Shown here in pieces: positions 49,176-60,100 of a stretch of 64,000 nucleotides of DNA (position 1 is the stretch's first letter; each line of letters opens with the position of its first letter). The position numbers and the translations under genes were made by a program. The stretch is from Emmonsiellopsis sp. PD_33 (lineage: Eukaryota; Ascomycota; Eurotiomycetes; Onygenales; Ajellomycetaceae): the NCBI GenBank assembly GCA_032988165.1, contig JANTQF010000151.1, forward strand, positions 17,677 to 81,676, read 5' to 3'. The notes under the pieces were generated by a model. It did no database searches. It was given only the letters and a program-made list of their open reading frames with translations, and was not told the origin of the DNA.

Positions 49176-49862
49176 GTTGTCGTTACGGTCTCAGCTCCGT
49201 GCAGAAAGGACGAGTGGAGCTGGGGGTTAAGGCAAAAAATCGAGCAGGCAACTCATTCCCACTGCTCCGGCTGGTGTGCGTTGGATGATGTTGGAGGGTA
49301 TTTATGCTATGGGGCGAGGTGGAGGAAGTGGACTGGCAGCCCCATAGTATCAGCCGCGCAGGAACTGGTTAAATAGCCTAAGACTCGAGGATTCACGCAG
49401 GGCTTGAAGTGGGCTGGCTGAGGGAGGTTGTCCAGAGAGGATAGATAGATGAGGGGGTGTTCAACTGATTGTTGGTGGTTGGTGTTGGCTCCAACTCTGC
49501 AGAAGCCGCAGGGGCGGAGCATCAAGGTTTCGGCGGCTGAAATACATAAATACTCAAATATTCAGATAAATATCAACACCAAAATAAATCAACGCTTCTG
49601 GTAATACTCATTACATGCCCTCTTTTGAATCTACATCAACTACGAACAATTGGGTGAAAATGTAATATGCAAAGAGGTGGTGTAAAAACAGTATGTCTCT
49701 TTAAATACTCCGTAGACCAACCCCCAAATCGAGATATATCAACCTCCCTCCGACACGCTTCAAGAAACGTAGCTTAGGAGAGTCCATTCACGACTGGCCA
49801 GACCCGAGCTACCACATCCCCAACATCAATCGTCAAGCTATCTACCCTTCCATCCGCTCACC
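49176..49862. other. divergent promoter region of rcy1 and pch2
   Basis: 687 bp between the two start codons. AT-rich near 49,540-49,720. No motif called with confidence. Confidence 0.4.
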
Positions 49863-51651
49863 ATGACCGAGACTCTCACCAGGCCAACACTGCAAATCGA
49901 GGCCCGCGTGCGCAACGACCGAGACACCATTGTGCGAACAGATATCGTGCGTCCTCCCCACTGCATCCTCACATCTCTTCCCTCCATTCCACCGCTCTGA
50001 CAGCCATATCATATCCAGGTCCGTGATGAGGTAACGAAATGGCTGCTCGAGAACTTCGCGGTCCTAAGTCTGGGCCAGGAAATCACCTCCTTCAGTACAG
50101 CTTGCCATCCCCCCGTCGTCCACTCTGGCACATCCGTCAGCTAACAGATAGCAGCTGACTTCAATGACTCCCATTCCCATTCCCAATACCTGGACCTCGT
50201 CAAGGTCATCGAATGTGCCGGTCAGCAGCAGGAAAGCGGCGCTTATCGGCTGGAAGATGTGGACTTGGACGTCCAAGCGTACCAGCTACGGGGATCCGAT
50301 GGAGATGATTCCCAGCCTGCGGAGTCTACGAATGGGAGAAGCGATGAAGAGCGGGGACAGGCGCGGATTGTCTGTTTACCGAGCAAGGAGCTGGATGGGG
50401 TTTGGGAGTCGTATGTAGTTACGCCGTTCCTCTGGTATAGATGGACACCAGACTGACAAGCTGCAAGTCTTCTTTTTGATCAGCCGATTCCCTCGACATT
50501 GTTGCGGGCTGTCAGTCGAATGCGTATGTCCCATCCAAAGAGGTGATTTGTGCTACTGGGCTAAATAACGAAATAGTGATGTTTTCGTGGAAGAAACTCA
50601 ACACCTGGACTATCAACTGGAACAGGCTTGTCCTCCTGTATGGTCCGCCAGGGACAGGGAAGACTAGTCTGTGGTATGTATATTCTACCCCGCTTGGTAT
50701 AGTAAAAGCAAGCAAACATTGACAGCCGGCAGTCGTGGACTTGCCCAGAAACTCTCGATTCGCCTGGGCAAACAGTTTCCCCAGAGCAAGCTGGTGGAAA
50801 TCAATGCTCACTCCTTGGGGAGTAAATTCTTCAGTGAGAGCGGGAAGCTAGTGGCTGGGATGTTTGACAACATTGAAAACATGCTAGAAGAGGAACCGGA
50901 TACATTTGTATGCGTGTTCATTGACGAAGTGGAAACCTTGACAGCAAGGAGAGAGCATAGTGTGAATGGAAACGAACCCTTGGACGCAATGAGGGCGGTC
51001 AATGCTCTCCTGACAGGACTGGACCGGCTCAGACACCGTCATAACACGGTGGTTCTGTGCACAAGCAATCTAATCACTGCATTGGTAATGCCGCTCCCAT
51101 GGGGTTTCAAGAGTGGCAGCTATTTCTGACGCAGAGTAACGATAGGATTCCGCGTTCCTAGACCGCGTGGATATCAAGCAGTCCATACCGCACGCGCCAG
51201 CCCGGGTGATCTACGAGATATACAGAAGCTGCCTAGAGAACCTCAGCCAGTGCGGACTGATCCACGGAGCCAGCTTCGACGTGATGCGGGTTGAGCAGGA
51301 GAACCCCGACTCGGAGCTGGTGTATGTTTCGCAGCCAGCAGATACGCTCCGTCTCCCCAGCCATACGGAGATGGTGCTGTGGTACCAGCTGTTTCCAGAG
51401 TCGGTGCCGAAGCAGCTGGCGGATGTGGCTGAAGCAAGTGTGGTGAGTGAGAGACCAACCCAGTCCCGGGGATGTGAAGTGTAGTTAGTAGGCTAAGCAG
51501 GTGTTGTCAACAGGGATTGAGCGGGCGGGCGCTGCGTCGACTGCCGGCGCTGTCGTTGGTGATGCACACGAGCGGCGGGAGGAGCAGTATCCAGGAGGCA
51601 GTGGGGGCGCTGGGACGGGGGGTGGAGGAGGAGCGGGCAGGCAGCGCATGA
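49863..51651 (+). CDS. pch2: AAA+ ATPase Pch2/TRIP13 (HORMA remodeller)
   Basis: Eight exons, 451 residues: 49,863-49,946; 50,019-50,094; 50,155-50,410; 50,468-50,523; 50,577-50,673; 50,733-51,084; 51,146-51,442; 51,514-51,651. Pch2 opens HORMA-domain proteins: it removes Hop1 from synapsed meiotic chromosomes and helps the checkpoint and crossover spacing. The N-terminal substrate domain is short; VWESLLFDQPIPSTLLRAVSRM leads into the ATPase, with Walker A GPPGTGKT (180-187), SLCRGLAQKLSIRL, EINAHSLGSKFFSESGKLV, Walker B VFIDEVETL (Asp254, Glu255), sensor LCTSNL and FLDRVDIKQ with the Arg finger. All exon joins keep frame, and the split codons reproduce conserved residues. The gene looks functional. 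Confidence 0.93.
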
Positions 51652-52018
51652 GGGAGTAACCGCATAGTTGATAGTACTAGTTGTCCAGTGTCTGTGTCTG
51701 TTGTTGTCCTTGTATCCGTACTGTAGTTTCCCTATTAGTTCTGCTTGATATGGTTGATGTCGCGGTTTTCGCCGAGCCGGTCCCGTGACCCGCGCTCGGC
51801 CAATCAGCAGCCGCCCGTAGTCACCAGCGCCAAGCTCCAATCAAGCTCCACAGCCAAAAGTCGAAATCAACGACCTCACCATCTCTCCCTCCCGTCCTCA
51901 GCTTCATCCCGAGTCTCACCACCGCCCTCCTCGTCCCGCCGCCCTCCCCGCCGACGCTGCGACGCCCTGCTCTCCTCGCCCGGCCTGCTCTCCCTCCGGC
52001 CGGCCCCAATTGCCCATC
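51652..52018. other. promoter region of cyt1
   Basis: 367 bp between the pch2 stop and the cyt1 start. The last 170 bp are C/T-rich and probably form the leader. Two head-to-tail genes; no further motif called. Confidence 0.4.
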
Positions 52019-53321
52019 ATGTTCGCCCGTTCCGCCCTGCGCAGCCTGCCAACAAAGGCCATCGCGCGCCAGACTTTCCGCCAGACCACCACGGTACGCC
52101 GCCTCTGAGATCCCCCCCGCTGTCCGGACTGTCTTGTCGCCGTGCTGCAGTGGCTTGCTGGCCCTGTCCATGCTGATTTTGCTACAGAGAGCCTCTTCCT
52201 CGACCTCCGGTGCCCGCGCGGAGTCGCCCTTCTACCTGACCCTCACGGCCTCGGCTGCCACCGCTACCGCTGTCGGTGCCGTTGCCTGGTACTATCATCT
52301 CTATGGCCAGGAGGCTTTTGCCATGACACCCGCTGAGGAGGGGTAAGTCGTGTTTGGATGACGAGCGGGCCCGATATCCCGCCAATTGGGCCCCCTCCCC
52401 CAGTATTGTTCAATGTTGACATGTGCCTTTTCAGTCTACACCCGGCCAAGTACCCATGGGAACACGCAAAATGGACCAAGACATTCGACCACCAAGCGTA
52501 AGTGGCTGCTCTTTGCCGTGGAATTCCCCAATTGACCCCCATGGTATGTTTGTCGGTGTCACTGATAAGCCGAGTGGGCGCCCCACAGACTGCGACGTGG
52601 TTTCCAAGTGTACCGTGAGGTGTGCATGGCCTGCCACTCGCTCACCCGTGTGCCCTGGCGCTCGTTCGTCGGCGTCATGCACACCGTCGACGAGATGAAG
52701 GCCATGGCTGAGGAATACGAATATGACACCGAGCCCAATGACCAGGGCGAGATCGAGAAGCGCCCCGGTAAACTGTCCGACTACATCCCCCCACCATACA
52801 AGAACGATGAAGCTGCCCGTGCCGCCAACAACAGCGCCCTGCCCCCAGATCTCAGCTTGATTGTCAAGGGCAGACATGGTGGCTGCGACTACATCTTCAG
52901 CTTGTTGACCGGATATCCCGATGAGATGCCCGCTGGAGCCAGCGTTCAGGACGGCCTGAACTTCAACCCCTACTTCCCCGGAACTGGTGAGACTTGAATT
53001 TCATATTGCTTATGGATGGCGGATTAACTAACTACAACAGGAATCGCCATGGCCCGTGTCCTCTTCGACGGCCTCGTAGAGTACGAGGACGGCACCCCCG
53101 CCACCACCTCGCAAATGGCCAAGGACGTGACCGAGTTCCTCAACTGGACCGCTGAGCCCGAGATGGACGACCGGAAAAAGATGGGTCTTAAGACCCTTGC
53201 CATTGTCAGTGCCATGTTCGCCGTCAGCGTCTGGGTCAAGCGATACAAGTGGGCCGCCATCAAGTCGAGAAAGATCGTATATAACCCCCCTATCCCTAGG
53301 TCCCCTGTTAATAGACGTTAA
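52019..53321 (+). CDS. cyt1: cytochrome c1, mitochondrial complex III
   Basis: Five exons, 323 residues: 52,019-52,093; 52,188-52,342; 52,435-52,497; 52,589-52,986; 53,041-53,321. It carries electrons from the Rieske protein to cytochrome c in the inner membrane. Residues 1-30 form an Arg-rich mitochondrial targeting sequence (MFARSALRSLPTKAIARQTF); a hydrophobic sorting stretch follows (ATATAVGAVAWYYHLYG). The haem motif C110-M-A-C-H114 is in VCMACHSLTRVPWRSFVG. The axial Met region (MPAGASVQDGLNFNPYFPGTGIAMARVL), the acidic loop, PEMDDRKKMGLKT and the C-terminal anchor (LAIVSAMFAVSVWVKRYKW) are all present. Ends KIVYNPP...NRR. The gene is complete. Confidence 0.96.
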
Positions 53322-54405
53322 GTTCGGGGATTTTTTTTCTTTTTTGAGAGGCGGGACGGGCGGCAGAGGGGTTAGGATGACGGAAGTAGAGTTGTGATGA
53401 TAGCAGACGAGGGAAAGGAGAAACCATGTACCAAAAAAAATCACCCCCCAACACATGCATATAGAAAACCATGCCGTCCAACCACCACGACAACAACAAA
53501 AAAGGAACCCCCCAAAAGAAAGAAGAAGAAAGAAAAAAAAGAAGGCCCGCGACAAGACCCCACACTAAATAACCACCCTAACAAACACACCCTTTTATTT
53601 TATTTTATTTTCTTTGTCCTACTGTTTAACTAGTTAGAAGCCAACCTCTGTTTTTTTTACTGTTTATCTCTATCCTCTATCCTCCACCTACATACACATC
53701 TTCTCTTTCTATCTCTAGTTATGTGCATGTATGTACATTTTCCCTCTCTGCTCATGTATGATGTAGAACTACAGAAAACTTGTATCTTCTTACCACCCCT
53801 TTTCTCCCACTTACTATGATCAATGCATGTGTATCTACCAACCCATCCCCCAACCTTCAGTATATACACCTGCTTTAGTAACTGGCTGAATAGTTAATAT
53901 ATATATATATATAATAACTTGTACATCTTTTTCTTTTCCTCTCTGAGAAGCACAGATAGATGTAGGGTGGAATAGGGGGGATAGGGGAGGGGTGGCATAG
54001 ATAGGTACGGCACATATATAAACCATGGAAGGCAGAGGAGAGTTAAGGGGGGATATATAGTTAATAGCCTATATATCCTGCTTTGCAGTTATGCATGCAT
54101 GCATCGTTCCCTCCTTGAGGTTTGTATGATGTTATAGATATATTTCCCCTGAAAGAAAGGCTAGTTTTACCTATTTTATATTAATACCGTAGGGGACTAT
54201 TTTCTATCTCTCCTCTCCGAACCGGTTAACTACCAACTACCGGAAACGAGCGCGGGAATGATTCGATTTGTTGACAAATTCGAAAGGGAAAAGGAGACAT
54301 GAAGAAGGCAGCACCTAGCATATATGATATATCTACGTGGATATCTATACATATATCTAGCAATGGGTATATCAACAGACACAAAACCATCTCCCCCCCT
54401 CCCAA
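53322..54405. other. intergenic, low-complexity, convergent 3' ends
   Basis: 1.08 kb with A-rich tracts (53,500-53,545), T-rich tracts (53,590-53,660), (TA)n at about 53,899-53,914 and GCATGCATGCAT at about 54,093-54,104. No gene recognised. Confidence 0.5.
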
Positions 54406-55581
54406 TCACAACCTAACCGCCCCCTTCTCAACCGTCCGCTCCCCCTCCCCAAACACACTCTTCATAACCCCATCATAAACCCCCCAAACGCCCACAAACA
54501 GCCACTTCTGCGCCCCCACCACCCACCCGGGAGCCTTGCCCCTCTCATCCGCCAGCCCCCTCCCGAGCGTCATCAGCGCAATCAGCGCCGGCATCCACAG
54601 GACCATCGTGACCAACTGTCCGCAGCGCTGGCGCAGCGTGGTGACGCGGAACGCGCCTATGGAGGATAGGTAGGCGCGGTATTCGGCCGGCAGGTCGTGT
54701 TCGCGCACGCCGGTGACGAGCAGGTTCTTGTAGCGGAGGGAGGGCTGTGCGTGCGTGGGGTCCGGGCGGGTGTGGCGGGGGTTGTGCTCTTTTGTTTTCG
54801 AGGGGGTGGGGTTGCCGTTGGCGGTGGGTTTTTCAGAGCTATGTATGTGTTTGTCGACGTCTTCCTTGGCTGAGGGGGAGAGGAGGGTATGTGCTTTGAA
54901 CGGCGCTGTGGTTGGGAATTGCGGGACGGGGTCCGCGGGGTCGTAGTTCTGTGCGAATGGGTGGCAGTCGACGACGACGTCGATGTAGGAGGACCCGCCG
55001 CCCTCTGTGGCCATTATGTGTGCGTAGTCAGAGAGGGTGACTTCGTAGACGATTCCGACGAGCGGTTTGGACCATGTCTTTTCCTTCTGCGGTGTAGCTG
55101 GGATGTCGTTTGCGCTTTTCCCAGGATTAGAAGGGGCGTCGGGGTCACGAAATTTTGTGCCTGCGAAGCAAGGTTCGAAATAAGGAATGCCCGGGAGGTC
55201 GAATGTAAGGCTGAGGCCGGGCACGGAGACGTTGACTTGTGAGATGGGCGTGATGCCGCGCGACTTGCGGAAGGTTTTGGCGCACATGTTGGAGCCGTAG
55301 GCGAGGTAGAGGACGGTCTTTTCGGCCCCGTCTTTGGCCGGTTTACCTTTGGGCGCGAGTTTGTCGAGGAGGGCGTCGGTGTCCAATGCCCTGTCGTGGG
55401 CGGCGGCTTGCTGGCGCTCCGGGGAAGTCTGGGGGATGCGCAGAGTCGGGTCGATGGCCTTGTTCTTCCCCAGAATCGTCCACATGTCTAGCGCTTCATT
55501 TTCGGCCTCAACCGCTGTAGCGGTGTCAGGCTCGAAGAGCGGCTGCTCCTCTTCGCTGCTATTTTCTGTGAGTTTTGCCAT
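54406..55581 (-). CDS. gamma-glutamylcyclotransferase-like protein with C-terminal membrane segments
   Basis: 391 residues, one exon. I start at the ATG at 55,581 (MAKLTENSSEEEQPLF); upstream in-frame codons contain no ATG. About 90 acidic and helical residues precede the GGCT fold, which opens with VLYLAYGSNMC (YGSN at 95-98, the substrate-binding P-loop). PLVGIVYEVTLSDY and MATEGGGSSYIDVVV carry the conserved glutamate expected to be catalytic. The reaction of the family is release of 5-oxoproline from gamma-glutamyl compounds in glutathione turnover. A low-complexity Thr/Pro insert follows, then CGQLVTMVLWMPALIALMTLG and WLFVGVWGVYDGVM, probably one or two membrane segments, unusual for cytosolic GGCT. 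Fungal versions of this kind may sit on a membrane. Confidence 0.8.
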   Translation of the reverse strand: MAKLTENSSEEEQPLFEPDTATAVEAENEALDMWTILGKNKAIDPTLRIPQTSPERQQAAAHDRALDTDALLDKLAPKGKPAKDGAEKTVLYLAYGSNMCAKTFRKSRGITPISQVNVSVPGLSLTFDLPGIPYFEPCFAGTKFRDPDAPSNPGKSANDIPATPQKEKTWSKPLVGIVYEVTLSDYAHIMATEGGGSSYIDVVVDCHPFAQNYDPADPVPQFPTTAPFKAHTLLSPSAKEDVDKHIHSSEKPTANGNPTPSKTKEHNPRHTRPDPTHAQPSLRYKNLLVTGVREHDLPAEYRAYLSSIGAFRVTTLRQRCGQLVTMVLWMPALIALMTLGRGLADERGKAPGWVVGAQKWLFVGVWGVYDGVMKSVFGEGERTVEKGAVRL

Positions 55582-57183
55582 TTTGAGGGCTGCTGGAGAT
55601 ATCGGAGAGATCTGGGAGCGGAGATTCAGGCTGCTCCGTCTCACCAGGTTCTCAAGCTTTATATCAGTGGGCCGCAGCAAGGCCAATGTCGCTAACACAC
55701 CTAAGGAGGATTTCCCGGATACATTGGTGATACTTCAGCAGGCACAAGGGTTATTCATTGCATGCGAGGCGCTCGGCCTGTCGGCGGTTTTTAACTCCAG
55801 GCCTAGACGGCGCTGTGATTCATCCGCACCCGAATACGCTTAATTCGGAGTCATTCCGGCACCGATCAAGGCTCCAGAGAGTCACGTAAATAACAAGGAA
55901 GAGAATCCTAGGGCGGATGGGGAACGCCCCAAAATAGAATAGACAAAGTTTGACAGCATCCATCTGATAGCATATCAAAGCCCATCACGGAAGAATAATG
56001 GAATGGTGGGGAAAGAAACTTTAGCCAATTCGTTAACTAACTGGCTGGTTGCTGGCCCAAGAAACAAGCTGGTGAATGCTTCAACTCTCAGATGTTGAAT
56101 TTGCAAATTCAACCAAAGATGACTTTCTGAAAACATGAGAACGAAGATGGAAGGAACAAAGTCCTGGGGGATGATGGCGGGGAAGGGGTGTTTATATATG
56201 TTGCCTGCTTGCCTGAGTTGCGTCTTTGTCTCCTTCTCTTGCGTTTTTTCTGACGCAACATGGCGCAAGACTCGACGCTCAGCATCTTTGATCTTGGCTG
56301 CGTACTGAACTACCATTGCACCTCCAGCTTGGTCTTTGAAAGAGCAATTCAGCTAGGTAATCCTGGAGCCGAAAAAAACTGCCATAGTATTTGTTTTCAA
56401 GGCTAGGACCCGGGCAAGCTCTGCAACTCGAGCACTACTCGTGGCCTTCTCAAGGACATTGATGAGTCTCTTTGGGACATTTCTCCCGCTCTCTCCTTTC
56501 GTTATTGCTTTCTTATGGTATCCCCGTACAGTTGAGGATGTTGGCATTCTCAACAGTTGCAGATTGCTGTCAACCGGATTGTTTTGGCCTGGCCGCTAGC
56601 CCATTGTATCCCTAGGTGGCCTCCTTCTCAGTGGTCTCAACTGTTAGCACCGTCTGGGACTCTAGATGTCTCCCTGAGGAATGATATAGTGTGAGAGATA
56701 GGCGATACTCATTCCCGAAGATTTAAATGGTCATTAGGGAGAGATTTGAAGACTCACCTAAGCTGCACAGAGGGTAAAGAGCACGCTTAGAAGCCACCTA
56801 TCATCGCAATCACAATGCTGTATGCGTTGTGGCTTTCTTCGACGAGTTGAGGTTGTTGATGATGAAGCTGACATTGAGGCTGATAAATATCGCGGGCAGG
56901 GGGAGACAGCCCACGTGCATGAGGCTCTGCTGACAGCTCCAGGAGACAACCTCCTCCTCACCTCACATCCAACCCTTCGTCCACCACAACTCCGCACGCT
57001 GAGACCCTCGACTGAGGACCTCACCCTATTGTTTGCTGCGGCAGACGTTCTGCTGTTTTTTTCCATTCCTTTCTATCTCTCTGCTCTATTGTCTCTGTCT
57101 CTACCGTATATCCCCTGCTGAAATGCTGTATATCTGATATCTGGCTACCATCTATTTGCACTTCCCTAGCCAGCACACCCTCA
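55582..57183. other. divergent intergenic region with a possible gene relic
   Basis: 1.6 kb between the GGCT-like gene and the large candidate axis-protein gene. It holds the minus-strand relic listed separately and about 600 bp of T/C-rich leader before 57,184. The minus-strand frame 56,758-57,066 overlaps that leader and has no motif. Confidence 0.4.
55978..56547 (-). pseudogene. possible broken gene, single in-frame stop
   Basis: From the ATG at 56,547 (MPTSSTVRGYHKKAITKGE) the frame runs to ...GSRIT, meets one TAG (near 56,353), and continues in the same frame through LNCSFKDQAGGAMVVQYAAKIKDAERRVL to RDGL at 55,975. The two halves together would make about 190 basic, helical residues. 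I do not recognise the family; a decayed transposase tail or a lineage-specific gene are both possible. Open frames of this length can be chance. Confidence 0.3.
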
Positions 57184-60100
57184 ATGGCTATCCCGGGGGC
57201 AGCATCTGGCGTAAACCAGAAGCCTGACCTGGAGGAGTTGATAGGCTATCTACGCGGCAATCTAGAGGGAAACAAACTCCTGATGTCAGCCTGTCTCCTG
57301 TCAGCCATGTTGCTGAAGCTGACCACCGTTGTTGCAGAATCCCCCTAAACACTGTCAATGGCTTCCTCCAATCGTTCTCTCGTCTCGAGGAAGACCTTTT
57401 TTCGGATTTAGTAGCCTTATTCGATGGCGGAAACAAGCAAAACTGCTCGAGGCTGGATGCCGTGTCCTTCCACTGCCTGCTCCATATCCTCTTGCGAGCT
57501 CCTCCGTGTTTGGCTCGGGAGAGAGGGTTGTATCTCTTCCTGGTTCGTCTCTGCTCTAGCCCCCTATCCCCCGTTTTAACTGCTAATATGGCTAATGTGC
57601 TGTTCAGAAATCGATGAGGGATCTCACAGACACCATCCAGCAAAGTCGTCTCTATACCATGGTGGTGGCTTCCCGTCAGCGCAAGTCTCTCATCGGACAA
57701 AAAGCCTTCCAACATTTGTTTCAAATCTTTGCCAACGGCGACGGCGACGCTCCAAGAAGATGGGTAAGCAACCATTTTATACCTGGCACCCCTTAAGAGA
57801 CTAAACAGTCCCCGTAGAGCGGCCAATTCATCCTAGAGTTGATCCGCAAGTCACAGGATAAAGGGGGGTTATTCGCGTCGGGACCCCATAATTATCAGTT
57901 GAGTTTCTCCTTTCGTTAAATACACACGAACCACTGTCTTACGCATTGTAGTCAAAAACTTGGTGAGATGGTTTTAGGCGAAACAGACTTCGCCCTGCGA
58001 CTACTAGCAGCAACGATAATCCAAGATATGGCTGCCTCTCAGCACGATATCCACATGTTCTGGCCTTCCAGCACGCCCCAGCCAACCATTGATCAGTTTA
58101 GCTCTTGGGAACCGACACACCTAGAATGGATGGAGAAATTCAGCAATTTAATTTCCCGCTTGGACATGGGACGACACAGGGAGAATCAAAGGTTTGTCAC
58201 TAGAAAGATTGCCTAATGTACAGCTAACATCTTTTTAGTATGCAGATCGCCCAAGCTATCGACGCGGGAATGTCGAAAATCAGTCGTGGGAGCTGCTCGA
58301 TTGGGGTAGTGGTTTCCGATGCCCTGACAATTATCCTCATGGAAGATACTCGATTCAGGTTCATCGACATTGACCTAGATCATGTTAATAGGCACACGCC
58401 GGACGAACAACGAGCTATTCTAGACGTGGTTTTGCAACCCGGTGGATGCTTCATTACGAATGGCCGGTTGGAGCGGGTTGAGCGGGTGTCGATAGTCTTT
58501 GAACGCCGCGACCAAGTGGTGAAAGCCCATGAAACGCTACATCATGCACGTAACTCTCCTCAGCAGGCTAAACCAGCGGCTACTGGGTCTAATGGTGGCA
58601 GGGCAGCTTCTGTGCAGGGGCGTGGAGTTCTTGCGATGCCCTTGTCCAAGCATGGTGATCAAGATCGACCAACGACGACCCTGAATCGCAAAGTATTGAA
58701 AACGGCGGCTAAAAATACGAGGAGAAAACCGTCCTGTGCCGCCATGTCACTTCCGGGGGAAGAGGAAGTTCTCAACGGTTTCAGCAGTTTTCCACAGTTC
58801 AGTTCATCCAACAGCCCGGCCGAGCCAGATCATGATAATCAACATCCCGTGAGCGAACACAACGTAAACGGGAAGGCTCTTCAGATCCCTATCATTCAAA
58901 GTATTGTAGAAGGCGAACCTGAGCAGTCCAGCTTGATGACTCGGGTGGACGAAACCCCGCCTCCGACTCTTGCTAGCAAAAGCCTCTCTAGCCAAAAGGA
59001 ACAAAAGCAAGCTGCAGGTCCAGTTCCCAATGCTGTAAATCCTGAATCAATCCTAGACCAGGAGAGCATTAACGGGGTGGGAGGCGTAGCTGTTGAGCCG
59101 CATCCTAGTCAGACAGAGGGCGACTTCCGCTCTGGGCTATTCAACATGGCACAAAAAGCGCTTCTACTGCAGCTCGAGCACTCTGACTTGCCAACCGAAG
59201 GTCCGGCACGGAATGCCCAGACGTTGAATGACCAGAACTATTTGACAGGATTGGTTTCGAATCAAACGTCCCTCATTGCCGTTGATCGTGCTGTCGACGC
59301 TCCACAACCCATGGACGCCCAGCTTGATGTCCTTCATCCAAAACAGACCAACATTCCCGTGGTCTCGGAAAAGATGGAGCATCACAACGAAGGCCCTAAG
59401 AAAGGGACATCGAAAACGCCAAATGAACCGAATGAACAGGAAGATGCCGGAAGCAATTCAAAACTCAAACGGCCATATAACCGTATTAGTGGCCCCAAAG
59501 GGCTTGGTGTATCAGTCGATTGGGATCAAGACCTCCGTGTGGATGAAGTGCCTGAACCCACAGTAGCAAGCACCTCAAAAAAGCAGAAGAAAACGCCTCC
59601 ACAACCCAAGAAATCGCAAAAGCCCGCCAAGATAAAGAGCGTATCACGCTCAGCGGGCAAGAAGCAACCTCAACGAGCCCTCCCCTTGACCCCGCACATT
59701 GACTCGGGCCCATCAACTAAGAGTAAGACAAAGCGAGCGAGCCGCCAGATTACTAAAACGCTGACATCTGCTCGTCAGCGTCGGGCTGCTGCAGAAAAAG
59801 CAAACCAGAAATTGGCCTTAGCCAATGAATATGAGAATGCACAATACGATCCTGACGATCCAATTGAATCTAGCCCGCCAGGGGAGCCTATTTTAACCAG
59901 CAAGGAGAGCAAGGAAGCAGCCGAGACGACAGCAAACCAACTCCCTCTGACTAGCAAACAACAGATTACTTCCCAATCAGCTGGAGGCGATGTTCGCGAG
60001 GACATTTTCCATTCCAGCGAGGGTTTGGAGGCCCCTAATAAAGGAGCTGCTGCCGTCGCAAAGGAGGCTCCCGAAAATACGGGTAATCAAATATCTGCGT

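Noticed and set aside
53899..53914. (TA)n tract as a replication origin
   Set aside because: Only a short dinucleotide run in low-complexity 3' flank; no other origin feature.
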